From Warburgia ugandensis (lineage: Eukaryota; Streptophyta; Magnoliopsida; Canellales; Canellaceae), in assembly GCA_035236585.1 (NCBI GenBank), contig CP141135.1, forward strand, positions 72,455,057 to 72,519,056: a DNA stretch of 64,000 bases, written 5' to 3'. A program made the translations under genes and the position numbers. Positions 23,688-35,800 of the stretch are shown piece after piece. How positions within the stretch are numbered: the first letter of the stretch is position 1; each line of letters begins with the position of its first letter. The notes under the pieces were generated by a model. It had not been told where the DNA came from and ran no database searches. It saw only the letters and a program-made list of their open reading frames with translations.

Positions 23688-26498
23688 TTAGGGGTCGGCC
23701 ACATGAATCTTATTCCTCCATTCCACTCTATTAAATACCATGTCTTCATTTAGTCCCAAAGTTTTTAAATCTTTCATCACCACTTCTATCCACGTTCTTT
23801 TGGGCCTTCCCCTTGCCCTTTTAAAACTTTCTACTTGTATTGCCTCACTTCTTCTAACCAGGGCCGTTGTTGGTCTCCTTTGAACATGTCCAAACCATCT
23901 AAGTCTAGTCTCCCTCATCTTATTACCTATTAGTGCTATCCCTAAATTTTCTCGAATATTTTCATTTTGAATTCTATCTTTTCTTGTCTTACCACTCATC
24001 CATCTCAACATCCTCATTTCTGCGACGCTCATCCTATGAGTATGATGTTCCTTAACTGCCCAACATTCTGATCCATAGAGCATGGTCGGCCTTATGGCCA
24101 TCCTATAGAATTTTCCTTTTAGTGTGAGTGGCACCCATCAATCACACAAAACTCCAGATGCACATCTCCATTTGTTCTAACCCGCTTGAATTCTCTGGAT
24201 AACCTCCCTCTCAATCTCTCCACTCTCATGAATTATTGATCCTAAGTATCGAAAGTGGTCTTTGATAGGGACTTCTTGGTTATCAATCTTGACTGGTATT
24301 CTGCTCCTACTCTTCTTGCTAAAATTACATTCCATATATTCTGTCTTAGTTCGACTAATTTTAAATCCTTCAAATTCTAATGCTTCTCTCCATAATTCTA
24401 GTTTTATGTTTACACCCTCCCTTGTCTCATCAAGTACGACTATATCATCTGCAAATAACATGCACCAGGGAATCTCCTCGTGTAGATGTTTTGTTAGCTT
24501 ATCCATAACCAATGTGAAAAGGTATGGACTTAATGCCGATCCTTGGTGCAATCCTATAGTGATAGGAAAATTACTAGTCACACCACTAGTGGTCTTAACA
24601 TTTGTTACCGCTCCCTCATACATATCTTTAATTATATCTATATATCCTTGCAAAACCCCTTTACCACCCAACACTCTCCATATTAACTCTCTAGGGACTT
24701 TATCATAAGCTTTCTCTAAATTAATAAAGACCATGTGGAGGTCTTTCCTCCTTTCCCTATATTTCTCTACTAATTGTCTTAATAAGAAAATAGCCTCCAT
24801 GGTAGACCTCCCAGGCATGAAACCAAACTGATTCTCTGATACACTTGTTTCATGACGTTGACCTCTTCTCAATCACTCTTTCAAAAAGTTTCATAGTGTG
24901 GCTCATAAGTTTGATCCCTCTATAATTAGTGCAGCTCTGTATGTCTCCTTTATTCTTATAAATTGGTACAATAGAACTTTTCCTCCACTCATCAAGCATT
25001 TTCTTTGATTTTATAATCTTGTTAAACAACTTGGTCAACCAAACTACCCCAATGTCTCCCATATGCTTCCAATCCTCTATCGTATACCATCAGGGCCCCA
25101 TGGCCTTTCTTGATTTCATCTTTTCAAGGCCTCCTTTTACTTGTGTATTCTAATCCTACGTTCATACCTATAATATCCAGTGTTATTTTGATTTATAGTA
25201 TTTTCAATCCCTATATTCTCAGGGCCATTGTCATTTAACAATTTTTGAAAGTATGTTTCCCACCTTTGTTTGATCTCATCATCTTTGACTAATTCCCTTT
25301 GATCATCACATCTTATACACCTAACATGATCTAAGTCCTTACCCTTCTGTTCTCTTACTTTTGCAAGTTTAAACACATCTTTCTCACCTTCTCTTGTTCC
25401 TAATCTATTGTAGAGCTCATCATATGCTTTAAGTTTAGCCTCACTTACTATTCTCTTAGCAATGTTTTTAGCATTCTTATATTGCTCATAGTTTTCATTA
25501 TTTCTAATCTTCTGACATGCTTTAAAATGCATCCGTTTTTCTTTAATAACTTTTTGAACTGTTTCACTCCACCACCATGTTTCCTTTGCTAATACCCTTT
25601 TACCTTTAGATACTCCTAAGACATCTTTTGCCACTTTCTTAATGCACTTACCATATTAAACCACATAGTATTTACTTCTGTTTCATAGTTCCACTTTCCT
25701 TCTACCATCAACTTATTTTTGAAGGAGGTTATTTTCTCTCCTTTTAAGTTCTACCACTTAGTTTTTGGGTGTGTATTAAGTTTAGTTCTTTTACTCCATC
25801 TTTTAATATGGATATCCATAACCATTAACCTATGTCAGGAGGTCAAACTCTCACCAGGGTATCACCTTACAATCCTTACATATAGATTGTTCATTATTCC
25901 TAAGTAGAAAAAAGTCTATTTGACTTTTATGAAGTCCACTTTTAAAGGTTATTAAATGTTCATCCCTCTTTTTAAAGAGTGTATTTGCAATGGATAGGTT
26001 ATATGACAAAGCAAAATCGAGGATATTCTCCCCCATCTCATTTCGTTCACCTATACCATATCCACCGTGTATTCTATCATATCCTTCCTTATCTTTTCCT
26101 ACATGGCCGTTTAAGTCTGCACCTATAAATATCCGCTCAGTGTTGGGAATTTCTTACATGACTCCCTCCATATCTTCCCAAAACTGTTTCTTGATTATCT
26201 CTTGTAACCCTACTTGTGGTGCGTATGCACTTATAACATTTATAATTTGCTCTCCTAAAACAATTTTTAGTATTATAATTATATTGTTGATTCTTTTAAC
26301 ATCCACAACTTTATTCTTTAATTCCTTATCCACTATTATTCTTACGTCATTTTTGTTATTTTCCTTTCCTACGTACCATAATTTATACCCATATATTTCT
26401 CTTGCTTTAGCCCCTTTCCACTTGGTTTCTTGGATACAAGCGATGTTGACTCTCCTACGTTTCATCGCGTCTACTAACTCCAAACTCTTGCCAGTTAA
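23688..26498 (-). pseudogene. RTE LINE ORF: endonuclease and reverse transcriptase, broken
   Basis: Read on the minus strand. Endonuclease: IACIQETKWKGAK and VISAYAPQVG (26154-26483), then SQIDFFLLR (25851-26036). RT: a region at 24850-25062 (WRKSSIVPIYKNKGD, NYRGIKLMSH), then 24177-24872 with [29 protein letters not shown] and the catalytic MLFADD. The C-terminal part (23688-24134) has LRMLRWMSGKTR, RLRWFGHVQRRP and RGRPKRTW, typical of RTE. Successive frames are offset by stops and shifts, so no intact polyprotein exists. The N-terminal residues IHMPTWNIGT lie on the far side of the gypsy insertion at 32145-32200. Confidence 0.88.
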
Positions 26499-26503
26499 TG
26501 TCT
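26499..26503. repeat. Chromovirus target-site duplication, left copy
   Basis: ATGTC, against GTGTC at 32140-32144: a 5-bp duplication with one later change. Joining the flanks restores the LINE endonuclease reading across the site. Confidence 0.8.
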
Positions 26504-26993
26504 GTTGGGCCAGGAAGAAATGAAACTTGATAATAAGCAGTGTTCAGAAAGAATTGGAGCTCAATTTATTGATGAAGTGGATGAATTACAGGGAACCTTA
26601 CAATCAATCAAGCAAAACAAAGACTACTGGAACTAGTGGGAAGTAGGAACCTCAGTTCCTCCTCTGCACTTCCCACTCCCTTTTACTTCCTTCCTTTTCT
26701 TCCTCTCCCCTTCCCTCCCTCTTCACCTCCTTTTATCTTTTCTTTTTCCTTCCATTCCCGTCCCCTTACAGAATACCGGATATCCGTATATCCTAACTTT
26801 TAACAGATCGGATATCCGTATATCCTAACCGACTTCCCGACTTGGTTGTTAACCCGACTATATCACAACTAATTATATCCTAACCAACTACCCGGATCAT
26901 CTTCGGAGAAATCTTTTGCCAACAAGTGAATTTCTGTTTCCTTGCAATTATATCTTCTTTCTGGAATACGTGTGGTGTATGGGAGGTCTAACA
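26504..26993 (-). repeat. 3' LTR of the chromovirus
   Basis: 490 bp, TGTTGGGCC...GGTCTAACA on the plus strand. Contains a doubled GGATATCCGTATATCCTAAC motif. Nearly identical to 31644-32139. The element reads on the minus strand, so this is the downstream LTR. Confidence 0.95.
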
Positions 26994-27325
26994 TTACCCC
27001 CCCCCCCAAGTAGGTTCACCTTGTCCTCAAGGTGAAAGGAGGGAAATTGAGTGTCCAAATCCTCATAGAGCTCCCATGTGCTATCACACTCAGGTAGGTT
27101 TTTCCATTTCACCAAAACTTCGGTGCATCCATTTGGCAATGACCTGATTTCCTGGACGAGTCGATATAGGACAAGTTCCATTTCCTCAGTGAGTCCAGGA
27201 GGTAGGGGTTGAGATTGGGCTGAATTGGACAGGGCAGCCTTTAGTTGGGAGACGTGGAAAACAGGATGGATCCGGGTGGTGGAGGGTAAATCAAGGCGGT
27301 AGGCTACTGCGCCAATGCGCTCCAA
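26948..27325 (-). pseudogene. Chromovirus integrase C-terminus and chromodomain
   Basis: Carries RIGAVAYRLDLP and IHPVFHVSQLK of the integrase tail, then a chromodomain with VLVKWKNLPECDSTWE. Chromodomains of this type help target integration to heterochromatin. The frame runs into the 3' LTR. It is separated from the integrase core by stops. Confidence 0.85.
26994..27012 (-). promoter_or_regulatory. Polypurine tract
   Basis: On the minus strand a run of about 13 G directly precedes the 3' LTR, the expected plus-strand priming site for reverse transcription. Confidence 0.8.
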
Positions 27326-27526
27326 AATAGTGTAGGGGCCGTAAAACCAGGGCTAAGTTTTTCATTGGGTCGTTTAGCTAGTTTCTTGAACTTAAAGGGC
27401 CGAGTTTCAAAAAACTCGTCCCTACCTCGGGAACCGGGATGTCCCCGTGGCCTTTATCTCGCTGGGATTTCATTCTCGACTCGGGCTTTTAGAAGATTAC
27501 TTTTCGGTTCTTGTAAAATTGTATTC

Positions 27527-28561
27527 CTATCGGTGAAGTTGCCCGTTGACTTCCTCCACGTCTGACCCTGCATTCGAGAGCCGTAACACAGTAGGAGGAT
27601 CACGCCCATAAAGTGCTTTAAAAGGGGTCATGCCGGCGAAAGCACCTTGGAATGTAGTATTATACTGGAATTCAGCCCAAGGAATCCACTTGGGGCCGCA
27701 GCTTAGGATGGTGGTAGGTGAAGCGGCGCAAATAGGTTTCGAGACAAATGCTGACGACTTCCATTTGGCCATCCGTTTGAGGATGGTGGCGATCATCTTT
27801 AACTCGGGCCCCTGCCATTTTGAATAGTTCAGCCCAAAATTGGCTAATAAAGAGACGGCCCCTCGTCGGACAATGGATCGCGGGTAACCGTGTAACCGTA
27901 CTATGTCCTTGATAAAAAGAGCAGCCACCTCTTGAGCAGAAAACGGATGGCCCAAGGCAAGGAAATGGCAGTATTTGGAAAGACGGTCTACTACCACCAG
28001 AATAGTATCCAGCCCCTTAGATTTGGGTAAGCCGCCAATAAAGTCCATAGAAATGTCATCCCAAACTTGTTCGGGAATGGGTAAAGGCTGAAGAAGACCT
28101 CCAGGTTTAAGAGCTTGGTATTTATTCCGTTGGCATACCTCACAAGAAGCCACAAATTGCTGCACATCCTTTCGCATTCCCTTCCAAGAGACCACATTAG
28201 ACAGCCTTTTGAATGTCCTAAAGGTCCCTGAATGTCCACCTGCTGGAGTGGAGTGAAATTCCCTGAGTAGGATGGGAATTCGAACAGAAGTTTTAGGGAT
28301 AGTGAGTCTATCATAGAAGAGCAAGTGGCCATGACGCAGAGAGAATCCTTTGTGATGGTTCAGGCCAGCCAATAAGTCCTGGAGGATGGGGCCTAAAGTC
28401 CCATCGAGTCTGATCTCCTCTTGTAAAGCTTGTAAGGCTGAATGCTGGACTACTGAAAGAGCAATGAAAGGAGAAGGGTGCATCAGGTCTGATGCATGCT
28501 CAGGGGCAGAAGTGTTGTGTGCATCAGTGAAGCCTTTGTTATCTATTCTCGGAGAGGGCAT
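27527..28561 (-). pseudogene. Chromovirus integrase, frameshifted
   Basis: Zinc-binding region (CEVCQRNKYQ) and catalytic core (WDDISMDFIGGLPKS, LVVVDRLSKYCHFLAL, HGYPRSIV) are clear. Right after HGYPRSIV the family's next Asp-Arg-Gly block is disrupted and the frame continues with unrelated residues before resuming as IPWAEFQYNTTF. So the copy cannot encode a full integrase. Confidence 0.85.
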
Positions 28562-28598
28562 CGCTGCCCGATTATGCTTGCCTGGTTTGTAGTGAATG

Positions 28599-29640
28599 TC
28601 AAAGTTGAAACCCGGTAATTTGATTAGCCACTTCGCCGCTCACCGCTAAGGACGTTCGGTGCGGTGAGGGAATTGGAGGCTCTTTTTGATCTGTTAAGAT
28701 AGTGAACTTCTGGCCTACCAAGTAATGGCGCCACTTCTGAACAGAGAGACCAACTGCCATAAGTTCCCTTTCATATACCGATTTGAATTTGAGCACGGGA
28801 GAGAGTGATTGGCTGAAGAAGGCAATTGGCCTTCCCTCTTGCATGAGAATCGCTCCAATGCCTTTACCCGACGCATTAGTCTCCAAAATGAATGGCTTGT
28901 TAAAGTTGGGAATACTAGTACGGCACCGTCATGGTGTGCTTTAAGTTGTTGAAGGCTTGTTGTGCCTCCATCGACCAATGGAAGCTATCTTTTCGAGAAG
29001 ATTGGTCGTGGTGCAAGAATAATGCCATAGTTTTGTACAAATTTGCAATAGTATCTTGGTGAGGCCCAAAAAAGCCCCTTAATGCTGTAATATCTTGTGG
29101 AGTAGGCCAATGGAGCATACGGTGCCTATCTTTGAGTTATCACGCGACTCCATCCGCCGAGATTATATGGCCTAAATATTCCAATTGAGATTGTGCAAAG
29201 CAAGACTTCTTTTTGTTAACAACTAAGTTATGAGAGGCCAACAATTTCGGTACCATTTCCGCATGCAGTAAATGTAGGTGTATATCAGGACTGTATACAA
29301 GTATGTCACCAAAGAACACCAGGACGAATTTACGGAGATAGTGGCAGAAGATGTCGTTCATAAGAGCCTCGAAAAGTGGAGGGTGCATTGGTCGTAGAAG
29401 GGCATGACCAAAAACTCGTAGTGGCCCTCATGCGTCCTAAACGCCGTCTTGGGAACATCCTCTTTCTTGATGCGAATTTGATATTAGCCGGATTGAAGAT
29501 CCGGTTTAGAGAAAACGATGGCTCCACCTGGTTCGTCCAATAATTCATCAATTGTTGGGATGGGAAATTTATCCGGAACGGTGATCTTGTTAAGGGCGCG
29601 GTAATCCACGCAAAACGCCAACCTCCATCTTTCTTCTTAA
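28599..29640 (-). pseudogene. Chromovirus reverse transcriptase and RNase H, inactive
   Basis: RT fragments include LRKFVLVFFGDILVYS (29140-29388), where the active site should read FFDD, so one catalytic Asp is changed. SQLEYLGHIIS and the thumb/connection follow. RNase H (28599-28886) has ETNASGKGIGAILMQ where the family has an Asp in place of Asn, and KWRHYLVGQKFTILTDQK. Several stops split the region. Confidence 0.85.
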
Positions 29641-31611
29641 CTAAGAGTACTGGCCGGAATAGGGACTAGTGCTGGCCTGAATGATGCCCGCCTCCCACAA
29701 TTGTTTGATGATCCGCTCAATCTCGTTCTTTTGGCAGTGTGGATAACGGTATGGCCTGATATTAGGTGGTGTTGTATGGTCCGGGACCACGATGGCATGA
29801 TCTTGTGGTCGGTTAATGTGCAATTTCAATGGCTGATCAAAGAGATGGGCATACTGGTCTAGTAGAAGTTTTAGACGGGGTTGGTCCGAAGGTGGTGGTT
29901 GCGTGTCCAGTTCTAGCTGAAGGCCTTGATACTCAACCATGTAGCTTGCACCGGAGTAGGGGATGGCACGTTGTAGTGCTTTGAAGGATAAGAGTGATCT
30001 GGACAGGGATGGGTCGCCCTTAAGAGTAACCCTCTGGCCCTGCACGACGAACTCCATGGTGAGCTCGAGGTAGTTGGCCAAAACGTTGCCAAGAGTACGC
30101 AGCCATGCCATGCCAAGAACCATGTCTGTTCCGCTCAGTTCGAAGGGATGGAAATGGTGTTTGATGACCAACCCAGGAAGGCGCAGGACTAGGTTGCGGC
30201 ATACCCCTGAACCACGAATGCAAAATCCATCTCCCACCTGTACTCCGAACGACCGAGTGTTGGTGATCAGAAGGTGCAAGTCGTCAACCAATCTCCGGGA
30301 TATAAAATTATGGGAAGCCCCCGTGTCAACAAGGACCACCACTTCCCTGTATTCCAGAAGCCCACGTAATTTCATAACGTTGGCGACCGACATCCCCACT
30401 AGAGCTTGCATGGATAGCTCAAGTCGGGTCGTTTCCTCCTCGCACTGGCCTTCATCGTCGGGGTTCTGGGTGTCCCGATCTTTCCCTTCGTCGCCATCCT
30501 CGCCTAAAAGAAGGACCTGCAACTGGCGATTCTTGCATCGATGCCCCGGAGAAAACTTTTCGTCGCATCGAAAGCAAAGCCCCATAGCCCGTCTCGTCAA
30601 GTTCTTTCTCTGTAAGTCGCCGGAAAGTGTCCCGCCGGGCCGGGGAAGGTTCTCCCATGCGGGATGGCCGTCTCCCCGAAACCCTAGCTCCTTCATCGTC
30701 TCCAGAGAGCGGGCGTAGGTTTGCGTGGGAAAATTACGAAATTGCCCTTGTGGGCTAGTTTCAACGGCAGGGCCCTTTTGGGAAGGCCCATGACCCCACG
30801 ATGTTCGAGGTCCAAGTCCACTCTTGTTCCCTTGGGCTCGTACTGCTCAAGGGCTTCATTTTTTCCTCGATCTTCCGGGGCCAGGTCCATAAGCCCGCTA
30901 GCGAAGCGGCCGAACATCTTCACCTCACCTTTAACTCCTCCCTTAGCCCATTTAGAAAAGCCCCCTCGGCGGGTCGTCGGGGCGTATCCACCAGGGGTCC
31001 CGAGCATCGGCTCAAAATCTCGTCGGTAGTGGCTGACGGAGACAACTCCGCCGGAGTGACAACAGGGGCCTCGTAGTCGTGCCGTCCGACCGTGCGATGG
31101 CTCTAACTCGTGGAGAAGGGCGTCCGGAAAATCTGCCAAGAATGGACGGCCGATCGGGCGTCGCCCGAGAGAAACCAAGTGGAGGGCTTCTCCTCCAAAC
31201 ACACAGACGCCGCCGTCACCTTCTCCCCTTCCGGGAGTCGGTTTAACTGGAAATACCGCTCAGCTTGACAAAGCTAGCCATGAGGGTCGTTGCCGTTGAA
31301 GATTGGGAGGTCCAGGCGTCTGGGTTCGAGCCTCGGGATCTCCGGCATCACCGGCGGGACACGGGTTATCCCCACCCGATGACTCCCCTGTCTCCTGCTT
31401 GCCGTCCTCTATCCCTGCCTTGATTCAAGGGCGTTTCTTCCCCACCCTGCTTCTGTCTCATCCAAGCCCGGATCTCCATCAGGTACTCTCCTATAGCTGC
31501 GACGTTGGTTTGCAATCTTCCTAGTTCTTCTTTCATGCTGCCTACTTCCGATCTCACATTCTCTAAATCTTTTTCCATGTTCTGTGCTTTTTCTGATCTG
31601 GTTCTTACCAT
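29641..31611 (-). pseudogene. Chromovirus gag and protease region, broken
   Basis: Gag begins near 31611 (MVRTRSEKAQ), 20 bp after the primer site. A degraded capsid part at 30693-31202 still shows YRRDFE and LMDLAPE. The nucleocapsid zinc knuckle CFRCDEKFSPGHRC and the aspartic protease site VVLVDTGASHNFIS lie in the frame 29641-30696, which runs on to RPYRYPHCQKNEIERI at the start of RT. Confidence 0.85.
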
Positions 31612-31630
31612 GTCCCACGAATGAAACCAT

Positions 31631-31642
31631 GCTCTGATACCA
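31631..31642 (-). promoter_or_regulatory. Primer-binding site, initiator-Met tRNA
   Basis: Reads TGGTATCAGAGC on the minus strand, one base from the 5' LTR: the classic plant retrotransposon primer site complementary to the 3' end of tRNA-iMet. Confidence 0.93.
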
Positions 31643-31643
31643 T

Positions 31644-32139
31644 TGTTGGGCCAGGAAGAAATGAAACTTGATAATAAGCAGTGTTCAGAAAGAACTGGAG
31701 CTCAATTTATTGATGAAGTGGATGAATTACAGGGAACCTTACAATCAATCAAGCAAAACAAAGACTACTGGAACTAGTGGGAAGTAGGAACCTCAGTTCC
31801 TCCTCTGCACTTCCCACTCCCTTTTACTTCCTTCCTTTTCTTCCTCTCCCCTTCCCTCCCTCTTCACCTCCTTTTATCTTTTCTTTTTCCTTCCATTCCC
31901 GTCCCCTTCTGTAACCCCGGATATCCGTATATCCTAACTTTTAACAGATTTGGATATCTGTATATCCTAACTGACTTCCTGACTTGGTTGTTAACTGACT
32001 ATATCACAACTAATTATATCCTAACCAACTACTACCCTGGATCATCTTCTGGAGAAATCTTTTGCCAACAAGTGAATTTCTGTTTCCTTGCAATTATATC
32101 TTCTTTCTGGAATACGTGTGGTGTATGGGAGGTCTAACA
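31644..32139 (-). repeat. 5' LTR of the chromovirus
   Basis: 496 bp, TG...CA ends. Differs from the other LTR at roughly a dozen positions, most of them where that copy has CG and this one has TG or CTG. Confidence 0.95.
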
Positions 32140-32144
32140 GTGTC
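32140..32144. repeat. Chromovirus target-site duplication, right copy
   Basis: GTGTC, partner of ATGTC at 26499-26503. Confidence 0.8.
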
Positions 32145-32786
32145 CCTATATTCCATGTGGGCATATGAATCTTATGTTCCGGTGATACCCTATTTACTAT
32201 TGCCTTTCTTGACCTCCATGGTATGAACCCATGTCCACTTTTCACTGCACAGGTTCTCGATGCAAAGACGTCGCTTGCGAGGGGACGATCTAGCAGCCCT
32301 TGCCCATTTTTCACTACACCCGGGATCCGATGTAGCACGTTGCTTCTGGGAGAACGCCCTAGCAGCCCTTGCCTATTTTTCACCACACCCGGGATCTGAT
32401 GCAACTCGTCGCTTATGGGGAACGCCCTAGCTTGAGGGAATGTCTGTTTTTGATTTATGTCATATTTGGGGTGCCGTATTTCTTAAAAGCTGAAGATGAT
32501 TTTCATTTCTTCCTTACAAACTAATATACATTCATTTGCAAGTAAAAAAGAAATAACAAAACCATCTTCAGTTTCACCCTTGTCGGCTGGCTACCTGACA
32601 CAAGGGTTGCCATATTTAAGAAGAGGGAGATGATTTTCATTTCTTTCTCACAAACTAATATACAAATGCATATTCATTTGTAAGAAAGAAATAACAAAAT
32701 CATCTTCAACTTCTTCCCTGCCGACTAGCACCTAACACAGGACCCTCCTCCTTTTTCATTGGGGCTTGGGACCGTCATTGGCGGAG
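32145..32786 (-). repeat. 5' part of the RTE LINE with tandem repeats and hairpins
   Basis: About 2.5 copies of a 68-bp unit lie at 32284-32420 (shared CTAGCAGCCCTTGCC, TTTTCAC, CACCCGGGATC). Then comes a tandem pair of about 130 bp, each containing a palindrome (32492-32569 and 32624-32707; GAAGATGATTTTCATTTCTT with its inverse). The ORF start of the LINE (IHMPTWNIGT) is at the low-coordinate end. Confidence 0.75.
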
Positions 32787-32801
32787 TTACGTTCTATATG
32801 T
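32787..32801. repeat. Target-site duplication of the RTE LINE, right copy
   Basis: TTACGTTCTATATGT, identical to 23639-23653. Confidence 0.92.
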
Positions 32802-35800
32802 ATTATTTCTTATTTGTTGAAATATTAGCGGCACATACTGGGGTTTAAGGTTCTCCTGTTGATCTCTTGGACTTCCACCATCTATTTTCGAGGACACTAA
32901 ACTTAGAGACATTTCTGGAAGTGACATCTCAATAAAGTAACTGGTGTTAATGATTGAATAGTTAGTTCAGCAATTTTGAATTTTTTCTTTTATTTATTTA
33001 TTTTTATGGAAAATCATGTTTTGTTATGCAACCTTATATCCTCTGTGCTTTGCCCCATTTGTTGACTGTTTACAATGTTGAAGTAGATGTTTAAAGTTTC
33101 AAATCTGCTGAACAGAACCAACTGCATTCTATTATTTTGGATGGTTCAAGGCTAAACTTGCGAAGCTGCGAAGGGAGCTCCTTGCCCCTCCTTCAAAAGG
33201 TGGTGTTGGGGGTGCTGGTGAAGGTTTTGATGTTACTAAAAGTGGCGATTCAAGAGTTGGGCTAGTAGGATTCCCTTCAGTAGGGAAATCAACCCTACTT
33301 AATAAGTTAACCGGTACTTTTTCAGAGGTACAGAACTCTTGCATATGACCTCCTGCTGCAAATTTCTAGCAGGATTTTCTATATTCTGGCTTGAAATTTC
33401 CTTTCTATTCATGTCAAAGAATCATTTAAATGCTACACCTTCAGTTCATGTCTTTTCTATTTTTCTTTTCTCATGTCTCTTAAGCAAAGACATTTATCTT
33501 CTTATGGAGCCACTTAGAGCTCACACTTCTGTTTGTAATTTCAATTACTAAGGAAAATTCAATTCTTTGCCTGACATTCCAACGCCTCTGGAAGCTCCAA
33601 ACACTGATGGTTTTGAAGATAAGTTTCATCCTATCTATGTCAAGACTTAGGTTAGCAATCAGTATTTTCTACAGCTGAACCATCCTAGCTCATAGATAAA
33701 CAAGCAACTGGTGGCTATATTACTTTGACAAAGAGAATGTAGGATATGGATAAGCTGAGAGGAATACCTTGAAGCATAAATCAAATTCGTCTCCTCTGTT
33801 ATGCAAACAAGAGGGCTAAAAGCCTTGCCTACAAATGCTTAATGAAGGAAAATAGAGGGTGTGTTTCCTAATCTAACCAAAGGAAATTAAAGGGTTTCTC
33901 TTGGTACGAATTAGTAAGAATGGAGAAGTTTCAATGATCTTCACACCTAATCTATTTCCCTCATCTTAAATAAAACTAATTATCTCTCATAAAGTAGTTA
34001 TATCTAGGATGTAAATTATTCAATCTTCTAGTTGAACATTTGAAGTGTGGATATGTTCTAGATGTGATACAATAACATGGTATATAAAACTATAAATAGC
34101 ATCTGATGTATGGATGATAGTATTTACTTGTAGTACAACAAGACATTTTAGAATACTTTGTGGAAATACAGTACAAAGATATTCAGGTTCATAACGTATG
34201 GAGGGACCTTGTTCTCGGGCAGGGATGGGATCAAATTCTGAACAGAGGGACAGCATTACGAAGTTTTGTTGAGTTTTGCAAACAAACCACTGCATCACAA
34301 TGCTAGTAGATTTTCATATCAGATAAGCTTGTTGCTAAATAGGATAAGTCCTTAAATTCTTCAGGCCTCCATCAGAGAACAAGTAGGTCTTGCTGCAAGA
34401 GACATGGGTGAAGTGATTCTTTACACAAATTCAAACAATTAAGTCACTGAAGTTTCTTCCTTATGAATTTCTTTCATATAATCTTTGTACTTAATGCCAT
34501 CATTTCATGATTCTACACCTGGAACCTCATTGACAGTCTTTGGCATTTATAATCTGATATATGAAAGCTGGTTTTCATTTTCTATTTTCCTTAGTACCAC
34601 TGACAAGGTTATATGCCAACTTCTTCCACATTCATTCTTCTACATGTTGCTTCATATGAATTTACCACACTAACTTGCATTCCTGGAGTGATCACATATA
34701 GAGGTGCCAAAATTCAGGTAATCTTTGCTTGATTTACTTGTTTCCATGTATATACTCTTGGGAAATTTAGATGCCTGTTTGTTTTTTAGTAATTCCCTTT
34801 TTCTCTTCTAATTATTCAGGTAAATATTTAATAATGTTTGATGTGTAAAACTAGCTGTTTTTTACATGAACTTCCCTCTTTGTTTCTTTTATATTTGTCT
34901 TTGGGGGGGAAGCTTTATTCAAACCGCAACTACAACACTTTTTACACACACCCACAAAAAGAATTACAGGCTCCTTGACCAAGATGGTCTTGATGGCAGT
35001 GCCAAACATATACATTGAGCTCAACCTAAAGACTTTACCTAGATGGGGAATGAGCCATGCTTCAGTATGGTGTTATCTGTCATTATGCATAAATTTTCTT
35101 GTGTTCCTTCTTCATTTTTTTGGTTATTTGGAATGCTATGTATTTTACTTCTAGAGAAGACAGTATAATTTATCTGGACATTCTAATTCATGTATCATTT
35201 ACAGGTCTCTCAATTGTGTTGCTTTTCGCTTTCCTTCTTTATTATTTCTGCTTCTTATTTTCCTTTTCCTGTTGTTCTGCGATCATATATTGTTAGTTAC
35301 ATGTTTTGCTTACTGGATTTGGGCCCTTCTTTGGCAGCTATTGAATCTCCCTGGAATTATTGAAGGTGCAAAAGATGGGAAGGGTCAAGGACATCAGGTA
35401 AGGAATTGTTACAGTGTGATAGCTCATCATTTTCTTTTCAAATCTTTCTTGTTTCAGAACCATGCATCAAACTACTGTGATTACTTGCGGCCCTTTCACA
35501 ATCGAGCTTGCATGTTTTTTTGTTCCAACCTTCAGATTCTTGTCTGCTCTGCTAAAATCTGCAAAAGTGAAAATTGGCCCGCTTACCATTATATCTGGGA
35601 AAACTGTGCATCCCTGTATTCTTTTAGCATGAAGGAAAAACTGCCTTATTATCATGAAGATACTGTTCAACTTTTTAGTTTGTATTCTGTTGATTTCATT
35701 TTCCTTTGTATTGATATCTGGCATTATTAAATGTGGCAAATAAATCATGGCATCTCTTCAGTAAATTGAGATGACTTGTGCGCATGGCATATTGGTACTA

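Larger units (their letters stand above)
26504..32139 (-). mobile_element. Ty3/gypsy chromovirus LTR retrotransposon
   Basis: A 5.6-kb element on the minus strand: LTRs 31644-32139 (5') and 26504-26993 (3'), primer site for initiator-Met tRNA next to the 5' LTR, and a G-rich polypurine tract next to the 3' LTR. Order gag - protease - RT - RNase H - integrase - chromodomain marks it as a chromovirus; small size suggests a Reina-like lineage, which is uncertain. It sits inside the endonuclease ORF of the RTE LINE. LTR similarity indicates a fairly recent arrival, yet the coding part is already broken. Confidence 0.93.
23654..32786 (-). mobile_element. Full-length RTE-clade LINE, split by a chromovirus
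   Basis: A non-LTR retrotransposon in intron 2 of the DRG gene, opposite strand. Between its duplications it measures 9133 bp; removing the inserted gypsy element and one duplication copy (5641 bp) leaves about 3.5 kb, a full-length size for the clade. The 3' end (low coordinates) finishes in (ATC)n/(GAT)n after CCTAATTGGGATAAGGTC, the microsatellite-type tail of RTE elements rather than poly-A. The 5' part is 32145-32786; the rest is 23654-26498. Endonuclease and RT motifs are described in the coding entry. Other fragments of the family lie at 37656-37688 and 61990-62572. Confidence 0.9.

Noticed and set aside
30074..31076. Plus-strand open frames over the gypsy gag-protease region
   Set aside because: GC-rich shadows of the minus-strand gag and protease; no domain of their own.
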